Positions 17,572 through 26,662 of a stretch of 64,000 bases of DNA are shown here, piece by piece. The stretch spans positions 62,001-126,000 of the forward strand of contig JAJYGP010000025.1 in assembly GCA_021785035.1 (NCBI GenBank). Direction: 5' to 3'. The DNA comes from Pseudomonadota bacterium (GTDB lineage Bacteria; Pseudomonadota; Gammaproteobacteria; Acidiferrobacterales; Acidiferrobacteraceae). Position 1 is the stretch's first letter; the number at the start of each line of letters is the position of its first letter. The notes below the pieces were generated by a model. The model saw only the letters and a list, made by a program, of their open reading frames with translations, was not told the origin of the DNA and made no database searches. The translations under genes and the position numbers were made by a program.

Positions 17572-18837
17572 ATGGCAAAGCCTAAAAACGCGTTTTATGC
17601 CCAGTCCGGCGGTGTGACGGCCGTTATTAACGCCTCGGCGTGCGGCGTCATCGAGACAGCGCGCAAGCACAAGGCGAAGATCGGTAAGGTCTATGCCGGG
17701 CGTAACGGCATCATCGGCGCTCTCACGGAGGATCTGATCGATACCAGCAAGGAGTCGGTTGAGGCGATCCGGGCTTTGCGTCATACCCCTGCGGGGGCGT
17801 TTGGCTCCTGCCGTTACAAGTTGAAGGGGTTGCAGGAGAACAAAGCCCAGTACGAGCGGTTGATTAAGGTGTTCAAGGCCCACGACATCGGCTACTTTTT
17901 CTACAATGGCGGCGGCGATTCCCAGGATACTGCCTATAAGGTGTCGCAGATCGGGGACCAGTTAGGTTATCCCGTGGTGTGTGTCGGCGTGCCAAAGACG
18001 GTCGACAACGATCTGCCGTTTACGGACTGTTCCCCCGGGTTTGGCTCGGTCGCGAAGTATGTCGCGGTCTCGATCCGGGAAGCGGCCTTCGATGTGGCCA
18101 GCATGGCGAAGACTTCAACCAAGATCTTTGTGATGGAGGTGATGGGGCGGCATGCGGGATGGATTGCCGCGGCCGGCGGTCTTGCCGCCGAAAAGGCCGG
18201 CGACGCTCCCCACATCATTCTCTTTCCCGAGCGGGTTTTCGACGAAGAGGCCTTTTTGGCCCGCGTTGACCAGTCGGTCAAGGCCTACGGCTATTGCGCC
18301 ATCGTCGTATCCGAGGGCGTAAAGGGTAAAGACGGGAAGTTCCTCGCCGAGAGTGGGTTAAAAGATGCCTTCGGTCATGCCCAGCTCGGAGGTGTGGCCC
18401 CGGTGATCGCCCAGCGCATCAAAGACAAACTCGGCTATAAGTATCATTGGGCCGTTGCCGACTATCTCCAGCGCGCCGCTCGCCACATTGCCTCGAAAAC
18501 CGATGTGGAGCAGGCCTACGCCCTGGGGAAGAGAGCCGTAGAGCTGGCCTTGAAGGGGCATAACGCGGTTATGCCCACGATTGTTCGGAAAGCGAATCGG
18601 CCTTATAAGTGGGACCTGGGTGTCGCGAATCTGGCCGATGTGGCGAACGTCGAGAAGAAGATGCCGGAGGACTATATTACCGAGGATGGGTTCGGGATCA
18701 CCAAGAAGTGCCGGACCTACCTTGAACCCCTCATTCAGGGGGAAGACTATCCCCCCTATAAGAATGGCTTGCCCAGTTATGTCAAGTTGAAGAATGTTGC
18801 GGTCAAGAAAAAGCTCGGCGATGACTTTAAGGTGTAG
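17572..18837 (+). CDS. pfp: Pyrophosphate-dependent 6-phosphofructokinase
   Basis: This 421-aa enzyme phosphorylates fructose 6-phosphate with PPi instead of ATP; the reaction is reversible. Phosphoryl-donor specificity is readable: GGGDSQDTA has Asp where ATP enzymes have Gly, and PKTVDNDL has Lys where ATP enzymes have Gly, both hallmarks of PPi use. FVMEVMGRHAGWIA is the substrate-binding MGR motif. The ATG at 17572 is preferred over the TTG at 17551. The downstream neighbours are a 70-aa protein and the proton-pumping pyrophosphatase hppA, which makes or consumes the same PPi. Confidence 0.95.
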   Translation: MAKPKNAFYAQSGGVTAVINASACGVIETARKHKAKIGKVYAGRNGIIGALTEDLIDTSKESVEAIRALRHTPAGAFGSCRYKLKGLQENKAQYERLIKVFKAHDIGYFFYNGGGDSQDTAYKVSQIGDQLGYPVVCVGVPKTVDNDLPFTDCSPGFGSVAKYVAVSIREAAFDVASMAKTSTKIFVMEVMGRHAGWIAAAGGLAAEKAGDAPHIILFPERVFDEEAFLARVDQSVKAYGYCAIVVSEGVKGKDGKFLAESGLKDAFGHAQLGGVAPVIAQRIKDKLGYKYHWAVADYLQRAARHIASKTDVEQAYALGKRAVELALKGHNAVMPTIVRKANRPYKWDLGVANLADVANVEKKMPEDYITEDGFGITKKCRTYLEPLIQGEDYPPYKNGLPSYVKLKNVAVKKKLGDDFKV

Positions 18838-18839
18838 CG

Positions 18840-19052
18840 ATGACTATCGACAGGCCCCGCGAGCTTTTGCGCGCACAAGCGGGCTTCGCCGGTTTCTATA
18901 ACGGCAATTCTGCTAAGCTCGTTCTTTCGGAGATTTACCGCGAGCATGGGCAGGCGGCCGTCGATGCCTTGATGCGTGTAGCCGAGCAGGATCGGATTTT
19001 TGGATTTGAGCCGGGCACCCGGTTCGAGGGGGGCTTGGCACTTAAGAAGTAA
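18840..19052 (+). CDS. Small conserved protein between pfp and hppA
   Basis: This 70-aa protein starts 2 bp after the pfp stop and is probably translated from the same mRNA. It reads as a small globular helical protein (ELLRAQAGFAGFYNGNSAKL, then IYREHGQAAVDALMRVAEQD, ending GFEPGTRF and a Gly-rich tail). There is no membrane segment, cysteine motif or known domain that I recognise. Its placement between two PPi enzymes suggests a link to PPi metabolism, which is inference only. Confidence 0.7.
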   Translation: MTIDRPRELLRAQAGFAGFYNGNSAKLVLSEIYREHGQAAVDALMRVAEQDRIFGFEPGTRFEGGLALKK

Positions 19053-19118
19053 TAACTTATAGGCGCGAAGCTAAAGACTATCGCGCGATCCGTTACCATC
19101 ATCCTAGGGAGCTTGAGT

Positions 19119-21146
19119 ATGTCAGTCGATCTTTTGGTGGTGTTTGCTTGTGCCGCCTTAGCACTTTTGTATGGCGGTATTTCGATCATGTGGGTCCTGA
19201 AGCAGCCTACAGGAACGGCGCGTATGGTCGAGATCGCCCAAGCGGTTCAGGAGGGCGCCCAAGCCTACTTGAACCGGCAGTATCGGACGATCGGTCTTGT
19301 CGGCGTCATCTTGTTTCTCCTCATCTTCTTTTTCCTCCACCATTTGACGGCTATCGGCTTCGCGATTGGAGCGCTTTTGTCGGGACTCGCCGGCTATATC
19401 GGTATGAACGTCTCGGTCCGCGCGAACGTGCGGACAGCAGCGGCTGCCTCTCACGGGATTAACGCCGCCTTGCGTGTTGCGTTCCGTGGCGGTGCTATCA
19501 CGGGGCTGCTCGTGGTGGGGTTGGGCCTTCTGGGCGTGACCGGCTATTTTTCGGTGTTGTTGGCGTTGACGCCCGCTGGGCACCATATCGATATTTCCCC
19601 CCTCGTAGGACTTGCTTTCGGCGGGTCCTTGATCTCGATCTTTGCGCGCTTGGGCGGTGGTATCTTCACCAAAGGCGCTGATGTGGGTGCAGATCTGGTC
19701 GGTAAGGTCGAGGCCGGTATCCCTGAGGATGACCCGCGCAATCCCGCTGTGATCGCCGACAACGTTGGTGACAACGTGGGTGACTGTGCTGGGATGGCGG
19801 CCGACCTTTTTGAGACCTACGCGGTTACGGTCGTTGCCACTATGCTTTTGGGACACCTTGACCTGCAGGGCTTTCATAACGCCCTCATATACCCGCTGGC
19901 TCTGGGCGGCGCCTCGATTGTGGCCTCGATTATCGGGACTTGGTTTGTGCGGGCACGGACGGGGGGCAAGATCATGAATGCCCTCTACCGGGGCCTCATC
20001 GTGACCGGCGTGATCGCGGCTGCCATGTTTTATCCCATCACGCACTGGCTGATGCAGAACAATGGCGCTTATCCAGTCATGAGCCTCTATTACGCCGCCC
20101 TGACAGGTCTGCTCGTGACCGGCCTTTTGGTCGTGATCACCGAGTACTACACCGCGACCGAATATGGGCCGGTGCGCTATATTGCGCAGGCGTCCACCAC
20201 CGGTCACGGCACCAATGTGATCGCGGGGCTTGCGGTCTCTATGAAGGCCACTGCCGCTCCGGTGCTGGTCATCTGCGGTGGGATAGCCCTCGCTTACCAC
20301 TTGGGAGGGCTCTACGGGATTGCCATTGCCGCGACCGCGATGTTGTCCTTGGCTGGCATGATCATAGCGCTTGATGCCTACGGCCCCATTACCGACAACG
20401 CTGGTGGCATTGCCGAGATGGCCAATTTGCCGCCCGAGGTGCGCGCCATCACCGATCCCTTGGATGCCGTCGGAAATACCACCAAGGCTGTGACCAAGGG
20501 TTACGCCATCGGCTCGGCCGGCCTTGCTGCCCTGGTCTTATTTTCGGACTTCACCCACGAGCTCACAGCTCGTACCGGCAAGGTCATGAGCTTTGACTTG
20601 TCGAACCACATGGTGATCATAGGCCTGTTTCTGGGCGGCCTCCTTCCTTATCTCTTCGGGGCGTTGGCCATGGAGGCCGTAGGCCGGGCGGCAAGCTCGG
20701 TGGTAGTTGAGGTCAGGCGGCAGTTTAAGGAAATCCCAGGCATTATGGCGGGCACGAGCCGGCCGGATTATTCCCGCGCCGTCGATATGCTGACCAAGGC
20801 TGCGATTAGGGAAATGATCATCCCGTCCCTGTTACCGGTCTTGGTGCCCCTCATCGTCGGGATTGCCCTGGGTGCCCAGGCCTTGGGCGGCGTCCTCATG
20901 GGGACGATCGTCACCGGTCTTTTCGTGGCCATTTCTATGACCACGGGCGGGGGCGCTTGGGATAACGCCAAGAAATACATTGAGGACAATCACTTTGGCG
21001 GCAAGGGTTCGGAGGCTCACAAGGCGGCCGTGACCGGCGACACCGTAGGCGACCCGTATAAAGACACAGCGGGTCCGGCCATCAATCCGATGATCAAGAT
21101 CATCAATATTGTGGCGCTGTTGATTGTCCCCCTGCTCCACTTCTAG
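19119..21146 (+). CDS. hppA: Membrane-bound proton-translocating pyrophosphatase
   Basis: This 675-aa integral membrane enzyme couples PPi hydrolysis to ion pumping and can run in reverse to make PPi. The substrate site is in [16 protein letters not shown], and [19 protein letters not shown] and the C-terminal [18 protein letters not shown] are the acidic Mg-PPi motifs. Around residue 455 it reads GNTTKA; Lys at this place marks the K+-independent, H+-pumping class. The ATG at 19119 is used, with AGGGAG 8 bases before it. It probably works with pfp, recovering energy from PPi released by biosynthesis. Confidence 0.96.
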   Translation: MSVDLLVVFACAALALLYGGISIMWVLKQPTGTARMVEIAQAVQEGAQAYLNRQYRTIGLVGVILFLLIFFFLHHLTAIGFAIGALLSGLAGYIGMNVSVRANVRTAAAASHGINAALRVAFRGGAITGLLVVGLGLLGVTGYFSVLLALTPAGHHIDISPLVGLAFGGSLISIFARLGGGIFTKGADVGADLVGKVEAGIPEDDPRNPAVIADNVGDNVGDCAGMAADLFETYAVTVVATMLLGHLDLQGFHNALIYPLALGGASIVASIIGTWFVRARTGGKIMNALYRGLIVTGVIAAAMFYPITHWLMQNNGAYPVMSLYYAALTGLLVTGLLVVITEYYTATEYGPVRYIAQASTTGHGTNVIAGLAVSMKATAAPVLVICGGIALAYHLGGLYGIAIAATAMLSLAGMIIALDAYGPITDNAGGIAEMANLPPEVRAITDPLDAVGNTTKAVTKGYAIGSAGLAALVLFSDFTHELTARTGKVMSFDLSNHMVIIGLFLGGLLPYLFGALAMEAVGRAASSVVVEVRRQFKEIPGIMAGTSRPDYSRAVDMLTKAAIREMIIPSLLPVLVPLIVGIALGAQALGGVLMGTIVTGLFVAISMTTGGGAWDNAKKYIEDNHFGGKGSEAHKAAVTGDTVGDPYKDTAGPAINPMIKIINIVALLIVPLLHF

Positions 21147-21158
21147 TGTTCTGCTGGC

Positions 21159-21190
21159 CGGGGGCGCCTAAGGTCGCGCCCCCGGTTTTT
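21159..21190 (+). terminator. Rho-independent terminator after hppA
   Basis: CCGGGGGCGC and GCGCCCCGG pair around an 8-base loop, with one bulged G, and are followed by TTTTT. It begins 13 bases after the hppA stop and should close the pfp-hppA transcript. Confidence 0.82.
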
Positions 21191-21361
21191 CCCGTTGTTC
21201 CTTTGTTCCACGCAGGATCCTTCGTGCGGTGCTTTGGCCAAATACGCAATCCTACCGAATTGAGGCGCCCTATGCCCCTCACCCCGGTTTCTGGAACCAT
21301 AGCCAGGCGATTTTTTAAACTTAAGGATGCTCTTATGTCGCCTAGTTGCTAGACTGCGCAC

Positions 21362-21886
21362 ATGAAAATTTGCATCGTGTCTGATAGTCACGACCACCGT
21401 GACCTCCTCAATGCCGCCGTGTTCGAGGCCAAGGGTCTTGGCGCCGAAGCAATCGTGCATTGCGGCGATATCGTAGCCCCTAGCACCCTGCGCACCCTGC
21501 GGCGCCATGGGCTCCCGATTCACGCCATCCACGGCAATAACACCGGGGACGTGTTCCATCTCGCGCGCCTAGGACAAGAGCCCGCGACTTTCGTGCACTA
21601 TTACGGCCAGGACGCCGACATCGAGCTGGGGGGCAAACGCCTTTTTGTCGTGCACTACCCGCACTATGCCCATGCTTTGGCCTGCACCGGGGACTGGGAC
21701 ATCGTGTGTTGTGGCCACGACCACGTGGCGGAACTCAAGTGGGTGCCCAATATGAAGGGATCTAAGACCATGGTCGTCAATCCCGGAACGGTGGGCGGAG
21801 TCGGGGCGGCGGCGACCTACGTATTCGCGGACTTGGAGGCCATGTCCTTCGCTATACGTGAGGTGCCGCTCCCAAAGGCGGGTTAA
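21362..21886 (+). CDS. YfcE/MJ0936 family metallophosphodiesterase
   Basis: This 174-aa protein has the calcineurin-like phosphoesterase motifs of the YfcE/MJ0936 group: SDSHDH at residues 8-13, HCGDI near 38, GNNTGD, and the C-terminal CGHDHVAELKWVPN and NPGTVG. These residues bind two metal ions. Members cleave phosphodiesters in model assays, but physiological substrates are unclear. It converges with the cytochrome gene, overlapping by 4 bases. Upstream, 21191-21361 holds nothing recognised. Confidence 0.92.
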   Translation: MKICIVSDSHDHRDLLNAAVFEAKGLGAEAIVHCGDIVAPSTLRTLRRHGLPIHAIHGNNTGDVFHLARLGQEPATFVHYYGQDADIELGGKRLFVVHYPHYAHALACTGDWDIVCCGHDHVAELKWVPNMKGSKTMVVNPGTVGGVGAAATYVFADLEAMSFAIREVPLPKAG

Positions 21887-22335
21887 CGAGGTTTGCCGCC
21901 GATCGCAACCTTCTGGCCGTGGGCGAGCGAGCCCAGGTAACTGACGAGGTCCACCATGGTCTGGCTGCCGTAAGCCGGCGCATGACCCAAAAGCCCGTTG
22001 CGTACGCACGCCTGAATCTGGGTTTCGAGCGTGATGACTTTGTGCATACGCGGGTTATAGCGGGGGAAGATCGCGACCGCGTTCACGAGGCTCGGGATTT
22101 TCTTGCCGTTCGGTAAGTGGCCCATAACGCGACCCCCATCGACGTGGCAGGTAGCGCACGTGGTGCGGGTGCCGTGAAAGCTTTGCTCATGGCCCCCAAA
22201 GGTATCGGTAGCGAATATGTGCGCGCCGGCCTGCACGGCATGCTCGAGTGCTTGCGAGGCGGGCGACGCAAATGCGTTGCCCGTAGCGACCAAGGCGGCC
22301 AAACTGATCGCGACTTTCGTTATGGTTTTTTTCAT
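21883..22335 (-). CDS. Exported mono-haem cytochrome c, TsdA/SoxX-like
   Basis: This 150-aa protein has a Sec signal peptide (residues 1-23, ending GNAFA) and one haem-binding motif, CATCH at residues 60-64. The stretch from CHVDGGRVMGHLP through LETQIQACVRNGLLG to MVDLVSYLGSLAHG resembles the N-terminal haem domain of thiosulfate dehydrogenase TsdA and SoxX-type cytochromes. It lacks the second haem domain of TsdA. A role as a periplasmic electron carrier in sulfur-compound oxidation is plausible but not shown. It is transcribed divergently from the arn locus. Confidence 0.82.
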   Translation of the reverse strand: MKKTITKVAISLAALVATGNAFASPASQALEHAVQAGAHIFATDTFGGHEQSFHGTRTTCATCHVDGGRVMGHLPNGKKIPSLVNAVAIFPRYNPRMHKVITLETQIQACVRNGLLGHAPAYGSQTMVDLVSYLGSLAHGQKVAIGGKPR

Positions 22336-22504
22336 TGACAAGGCTCCATCCATCGGTTTTCCAGCGCCCTAGCCTAGCGAAGCCGGACGAATGGCGCAAC
22401 TGCGTGGACGTCCCGCGCTTGAAAGCGACCTCGGAAGCCCCCTCCGTCTGCCCCTCGCCTCCAATTTGTGCTACGCTGCCGCACAAATTCAGACTTATTC
22501 CTAC

Positions 22505-24181
22505 ATGTCTCCTAGCGAAAATACGCAGCACGAAAACCGATTTTGGTCGCGCGATATCCTGCTCGTCACACTGCTGGCCGCGCTGCTTTTTGGCATTATG
22601 CTTGGCACGCGCGAGTTGGGCGCCCCGGACGAGGCCCGCTATTCGGAAATTCCTCGCGAGATGGTGGTTACCGGTCACTATATCTCGCCGCGCCTCGACG
22701 GCGTTCTCTACTTCGAAAAGCCGCCGCTTTTTTATTGGCTCCAGGCGTTCTCGATCCGGCTTTTTGGCCTCGGCCAGTGGTCGCTTCGATTTTGGACCGC
22801 GGCGTTTGCGGTCCTTGGCTGCGTCGCGGTTTATGTTGTGGGCCGAAGGCTCTATAGCCGCAGGACCGGCTGGTTATCGGCGATGGTGCTCGGCACCTCG
22901 TTTCTTTATTTCGGCATGGGGCATGTCATTACGCTCGACATGGCCGTGTCTGTGCTTTCTAGTCTGAGTCTTTTCGCGTTCATTTTGGCAAATCGCGAGC
23001 CCATCGGTTCGCGTCGGCGATGGGGGATGTACGCGGCCTTTGCCTTCGCCGCCCTCGCGACATTGACTAAGGGGCTCATCGGTATCGTGTTTCCGATGAT
23101 GGCTATCGGTTTGTGGATCATAGCCCTTTGGGATTGGGCCCTGCTAAAGCGCATGTATTTGCCGACCGCCTTTGCGCTGTTCTTTTTGATTGCCGCGCCC
23201 TGGCATATCTTGGTCCAGCTTAAGCACCCGACCTTCCTGCATTACTACTTCATTCGCCAGCACTTCGAGCGTTATCTCACGGACGTAGCGCATCGCTACC
23301 AGCCGTTCTGGTATTTCGTGCCCATTCTGCTCCTGGGCATCCTGCCGTGGAGTGCGTTTTTTGCCCAGGCGGTCCGCTTTAATCTGCGTTTCCCGTGGCG
23401 CGACCGCGCCCGTCACGCCGACACCCTACTTTTGGCGATTTGGGTTGCCTCCATATTCGTCTTTTTTTCGGCGTCGGACTCTAAGCTCGTTCCGTATATT
23501 CTCCCAGTCTTTCCGCCGCTCGCCATTCTGATCGGACGCTACTTAGACGATCGTTGGGAAAAGCCGCTTGAGCCCATCAACCGCTGGGTATTTATCGCCA
23601 TAGCGCCAGTGGGCCTTCTGTTAGCGGCGGCCGTTGCCTTTATCGTGCCGGCCACCCGCCCAAGCCTCGAACCCCATACCTTGAAGATCGCCATGGCGCT
23701 CTTGGGCGCGGCCTTGGCTGCCTGTGCCCTGGCTACCACCGTGGCCGGCGTTAGGCGTGGCTTCGCGGCTGGCGCGGTCGTTTTGGCGCTCGGTTTTTCC
23801 GTCTTTCTGCTCGGCATCAACGCTTCGGCGCCCTATCTCGACATTCGGACCATGAAAGCTCTGGCTTTGACGCTTCGACCCAAGCTGACCCGCAATGCGG
23901 TCGTGGCCTGTTACGGCGGTTATTATCAGGACCTCCCCTTCTACCTCCGTAGGCGCGTGGAGGTAATCGATTACAAGGGCGAACTGGGATATGGCACGAC
24001 GCTCGAAAAGACGCCGTGGTTTATGAAGGGCCCCCGATTCTGGCGCCAATGGAAGGGCCCCAAGACGGTCTACATGGCCACCAGCCGCAATAGCTACCAG
24101 CAACTCAAAAAGCGCGGTATCCGCATGTATATGGTTGCGGAAAACCGTTTCAACGTGATCGTATGCAACAAGGCACCATGA
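22505..24181 (+). CDS. arnT: Undecaprenyl-phosphate-Ara4N lipid A transferase ArnT (GT83)
   Basis: This 558-aa multi-spanning glycosyltransferase belongs to the PMT/ArnT family, which moves 4-amino-4-deoxy-L-arabinose from undecaprenyl phosphate onto lipid A at the outer face of the inner membrane. The first periplasmic loop carries GAPDEARYSEIPREMV, which holds the catalytic aspartate, and YFEKPPLFYWLQA follows, typical of ArnT. About 11-12 hydrophobic helices precede a C-terminal periplasmic domain. The ATG at 22505 is used. It leads the arn operon, unlike E. coli, where it comes after arnD. The product raises resistance to cationic peptides and may lower envelope charge. Confidence 0.92.
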   Translation: MSPSENTQHENRFWSRDILLVTLLAALLFGIMLGTRELGAPDEARYSEIPREMVVTGHYISPRLDGVLYFEKPPLFYWLQAFSIRLFGLGQWSLRFWTAAFAVLGCVAVYVVGRRLYSRRTGWLSAMVLGTSFLYFGMGHVITLDMAVSVLSSLSLFAFILANREPIGSRRRWGMYAAFAFAALATLTKGLIGIVFPMMAIGLWIIALWDWALLKRMYLPTAFALFFLIAAPWHILVQLKHPTFLHYYFIRQHFERYLTDVAHRYQPFWYFVPILLLGILPWSAFFAQAVRFNLRFPWRDRARHADTLLLAIWVASIFVFFSASDSKLVPYILPVFPPLAILIGRYLDDRWEKPLEPINRWVFIAIAPVGLLLAAAVAFIVPATRPSLEPHTLKIAMALLGAALAACALATTVAGVRRGFAAGAVVLALGFSVFLLGINASAPYLDIRTMKALALTLRPKLTRNAVVACYGGYYQDLPFYLRRRVEVIDYKGELGYGTTLEKTPWFMKGPRFWRQWKGPKTVYMATSRNSYQQLKKRGIRMYMVAENRFNVIVCNKAP

Positions 24182-24549
24182 CCGTGCGCTACCTCCCCCT
24201 TATCCTGTTTGGCGTCATGCTCAACGCGGTAGCGCAGCTGGTGCTCAAAGAGGGGATGCGGCGCATCGGGTATTTCGCCTTCGACTGGGCCAACGTTGTT
24301 CCCATCGGGCTGCGGATCGTATTCAACCCCTTTGTCTTCGGCGGCCTTGTTATCTATGTCGTGAGCTTCGTGACTTGGTTGCTCGTGCTCTCGCGCGTTC
24401 AGGTGAGCTTCGCGTATCCCATGCTCAGTCTCGGCTATATCATGAACGCCGTTGCCAGCTACTACTTGTTCCAAGAGACGCTTTCGCCGGTGCGCATAGC
24501 CGGGATCTTCGTCATTGTTCTTGGCACCTATCTGATAACGAGGAGCTGA
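24178..24549 (+). CDS. arnE: Ara4N-phosphoundecaprenol flippase subunit, ArnE/ArnF type
   Basis: This 123-aa protein has four hydrophobic helices of the small multidrug resistance/EamA type. LILFGVMLNAVAQLVLKEGM and VSFAYPMLSLGYIMNAVASY fit ArnE/ArnF, which flip Ara4N-phosphoundecaprenol to the periplasm. E. coli uses an ArnE-ArnF pair; only one such gene is present here, so it may work as a homodimer. The ATG overlaps the arnT stop (ATGA). I cannot separate ArnE from ArnF by eye. Confidence 0.82.
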   Translation: MTVRYLPLILFGVMLNAVAQLVLKEGMRRIGYFAFDWANVVPIGLRIVFNPFVFGGLVIYVVSFVTWLLVLSRVQVSFAYPMLSLGYIMNAVASYYLFQETLSPVRIAGIFVIVLGTYLITRS

Positions 24550-24550
24550 C

Positions 24551-25717
24551 ATGAGCTATTCGCAGGACGAGTTTATGCCGTTTTCTCGCCCAACCCTCAG
24601 TGAGGAGGCGATAGCGGAGGTCGTATCCTGCCTGCGCTCCGGCTGGATCACCACCGGTCCGCGAGTCAAGCGCTTCGAGGATGACCTCAAAACCTATACC
24701 GGCGCACCGTTCGCCCTGGCCCTATCCTCGGCCACGGCCGGCCTGCACTTGGCGCTCGCCGCTTTGCGGCTAAACCCAGGGGATGAAGTGATCACCTCAC
24801 CCATGACCTTCGCGGCGACCCTCAATACCATCGTTATCGCCGGCGGCCGACCGGTCCTCGTCGATGTCGAGGCGGCTAGCTACAATATCGATATAAGCCG
24901 CGTTGAGTCCGCCATTACCCCACGCACGCGGGCCATCGTCCCCGTGCATTTCGCAGGCGTGCCGGTGGATCTTGATCCTCTCTATGCGCTTGCCGCGAAG
25001 CATGGTCTGCGCGTCATCGAAGATGCGGCGCATGCCATAGGAACCGAGTACAAGGGTCGCCGCATCGGCTCGTTTGGCGACACCCAGGTCTTCAGCTTCC
25101 ACCCCAACAAGAACATCACCACGGGAGAGGGAGGCGCTGTCGCCACTCGTGACGAGAAGCTGGCGGCGGATATCGCTTTAACGCGGTTTCACGGGATGGA
25201 TAGGGAAGCCTGGAATCGCTTTGGGAAGACCGGGGCCGCGCACTATGAGATCATAGCCCCCGGATTTAAGTACAATATGATGGACATCCAGGCAGCGCTG
25301 GGTATTCACCAGTTGCCGGCGTTGGCCGGATTTATCAGGCGCAGGACCGACCTTGCGCAACGGTATCTGACAACCCTCGCGGATTGGCCGCAGTGGCAGC
25401 TGCCGAAGGCGCCGGCGTATGCGCATCTGCCGGCATGGCACCTCTTTGCTCCGCTGCTCAATCCCGCGGCCGCCAAGATGGACCGAGACCGCTTCATGGC
25501 CGAGATGAAGGCACGCAATATCGGCACCGCTGTGCACTACCGCGCGGCCCATCTTTACCCTTACTATCGCGATCGCTATGGCTATCAGCCGGGAGACTTT
25601 CCCTATGCCGAGACCATTTCCGAGCGCATCGTGAGCCTGCCCTTGTTTCCGACTATGTCGGATGCCGATCAGGATCGCGTGATCGGCGCTATGAGCGACA
25701 TCTTTGCGCGGAGTTGA
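24551..25717 (+). CDS. arnB: UDP-4-amino-4-deoxy-L-arabinose aminotransferase ArnB
   Basis: This 388-aa PLP enzyme of the DegT/DnrJ/EryC1 family transaminates UDP-4-keto-arabinose to UDP-Ara4N using glutamate. The N-terminus PFSRPTLSEEAIAEVVSCLR is characteristic of ArnB. The PLP-binding region includes EDAAHAIGTEYKG, and FHPNKNITTGEGG has the Schiff-base lysine. It starts 1 bp after the arnE stop. Neighbouring arn genes secure the assignment over other sugar aminotransferases. Confidence 0.94.
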   Translation: MSYSQDEFMPFSRPTLSEEAIAEVVSCLRSGWITTGPRVKRFEDDLKTYTGAPFALALSSATAGLHLALAALRLNPGDEVITSPMTFAATLNTIVIAGGRPVLVDVEAASYNIDISRVESAITPRTRAIVPVHFAGVPVDLDPLYALAAKHGLRVIEDAAHAIGTEYKGRRIGSFGDTQVFSFHPNKNITTGEGGAVATRDEKLAADIALTRFHGMDREAWNRFGKTGAAHYEIIAPGFKYNMMDIQAALGIHQLPALAGFIRRRTDLAQRYLTTLADWPQWQLPKAPAYAHLPAWHLFAPLLNPAAAKMDRDRFMAEMKARNIGTAVHYRAAHLYPYYRDRYGYQPGDFPYAETISERIVSLPLFPTMSDADQDRVIGAMSDIFARS

Positions 25718-25720
25718 GTG

Positions 25721-26662
25721 ATGCGGCCCTATTTAAGCGCGGTAATTCCGGTCTATAACGAAGAAGATAACCTCTGGCCGCTCTTCGACCGGCTGGTGGC
25801 CGTTTTGGACGCCATCGGGAAACCCTTCGAGATCGTTTTTACCAACGATGGCAGCGCCGATCGTTCGAGTGCCATTCTGCGCGAGCTCCACGAACGGCGA
25901 CCGAACGAGGTTCGCGTGATCGAGTTCAACGGTAACTTCGGCCAGCACATGGCGATCATGGCCGCCTTCGAGTACGTCCGTGGTGAGATCGTGGTGACCC
26001 TGGATGCCGACCTCCAAAACCCCCCCGAGGACATCCCGAAACTCCTCGAGAAGATCGAGCAAGGTTTCGATGTGGTCGGGGGATATAGGCGTGATCGGCA
26101 GGATACTTGGTTTCGGCGCAACGCGTCGCGCTTTATCAATCTCATCCGGGCTCGGATCACGCGCATCGAGATGCGCGACCAAGGGTGCATGCTCCGGGCT
26201 TATCGTCGACACATTGTCGACAATATCGCGACAAGCGGCGAGGTGTCGACCTTCATTCCGGCGCTCGCGTATAGCTTCGCCGCCAACCCCACTGAGATCG
26301 AGGTCCAGCATGCCCCCCGGGCCGCGGGCCACTCCAAGTACCATCTCTACAACCTGATTCGGCTCAATTTCGATCTGATGACCGGGTTTTCCTTGGTCCC
26401 CCTTCAGGTCTTTACTATGCTCGGCTTCGCGGTTTCGCTTTTGAGCGCAGTTCTTGTAATCTACCTGCTCTTACAGCGCATTTTCGTAGGACCCGAGGTT
26501 CAGGGCGTATTTACCCTGTTTGGCATCATGTATTTCCTGGTCGGACTCGGAATTTTCGGGCTTGGCATTATTGGCGAATATATCGGCCGGATTTATCTTG
26601 AGGTGCGAAAGCGTCCGCGTTTCGTGATTCGCGAGGTGCTGCAGAGACTCGATGGCCAGTAA
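25721..26662 (+). CDS. arnC: Undecaprenyl-phosphate Ara4FN transferase ArnC
   Basis: This 313-aa GT2 glycosyltransferase attaches formylated Ara4N to undecaprenyl phosphate at the inner membrane. The nucleotide-sugar site is SAVIPVYNEEDN at the N-terminus with FTNDGSADRS, and VTLDADLQNPPEDIPKL is the metal-binding DxD region. Two C-terminal membrane helices (about residues 230-300) anchor it. The ATG at 25721 directly follows a GTG; either could serve. Its end overlaps the next gene by 11 bp. Confidence 0.94.
   Translation: MRPYLSAVIPVYNEEDNLWPLFDRLVAVLDAIGKPFEIVFTNDGSADRSSAILRELHERRPNEVRVIEFNGNFGQHMAIMAAFEYVRGEIVVTLDADLQNPPEDIPKLLEKIEQGFDVVGGYRRDRQDTWFRRNASRFINLIRARITRIEMRDQGCMLRAYRRHIVDNIATSGEVSTFIPALAYSFAANPTEIEVQHAPRAAGHSKYHLYNLIRLNFDLMTGFSLVPLQVFTMLGFAVSLLSAVLVIYLLLQRIFVGPEVQGVFTLFGIMYFLVGLGIFGLGIIGEYIGRIYLEVRKRPRFVIREVLQRLDGQ

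Noticed and set aside
19158-20300. 380-aa minus-strand ORF inside hppA
   Set aside because: It overlaps the strongly conserved hppA frame and has no recognisable domain.
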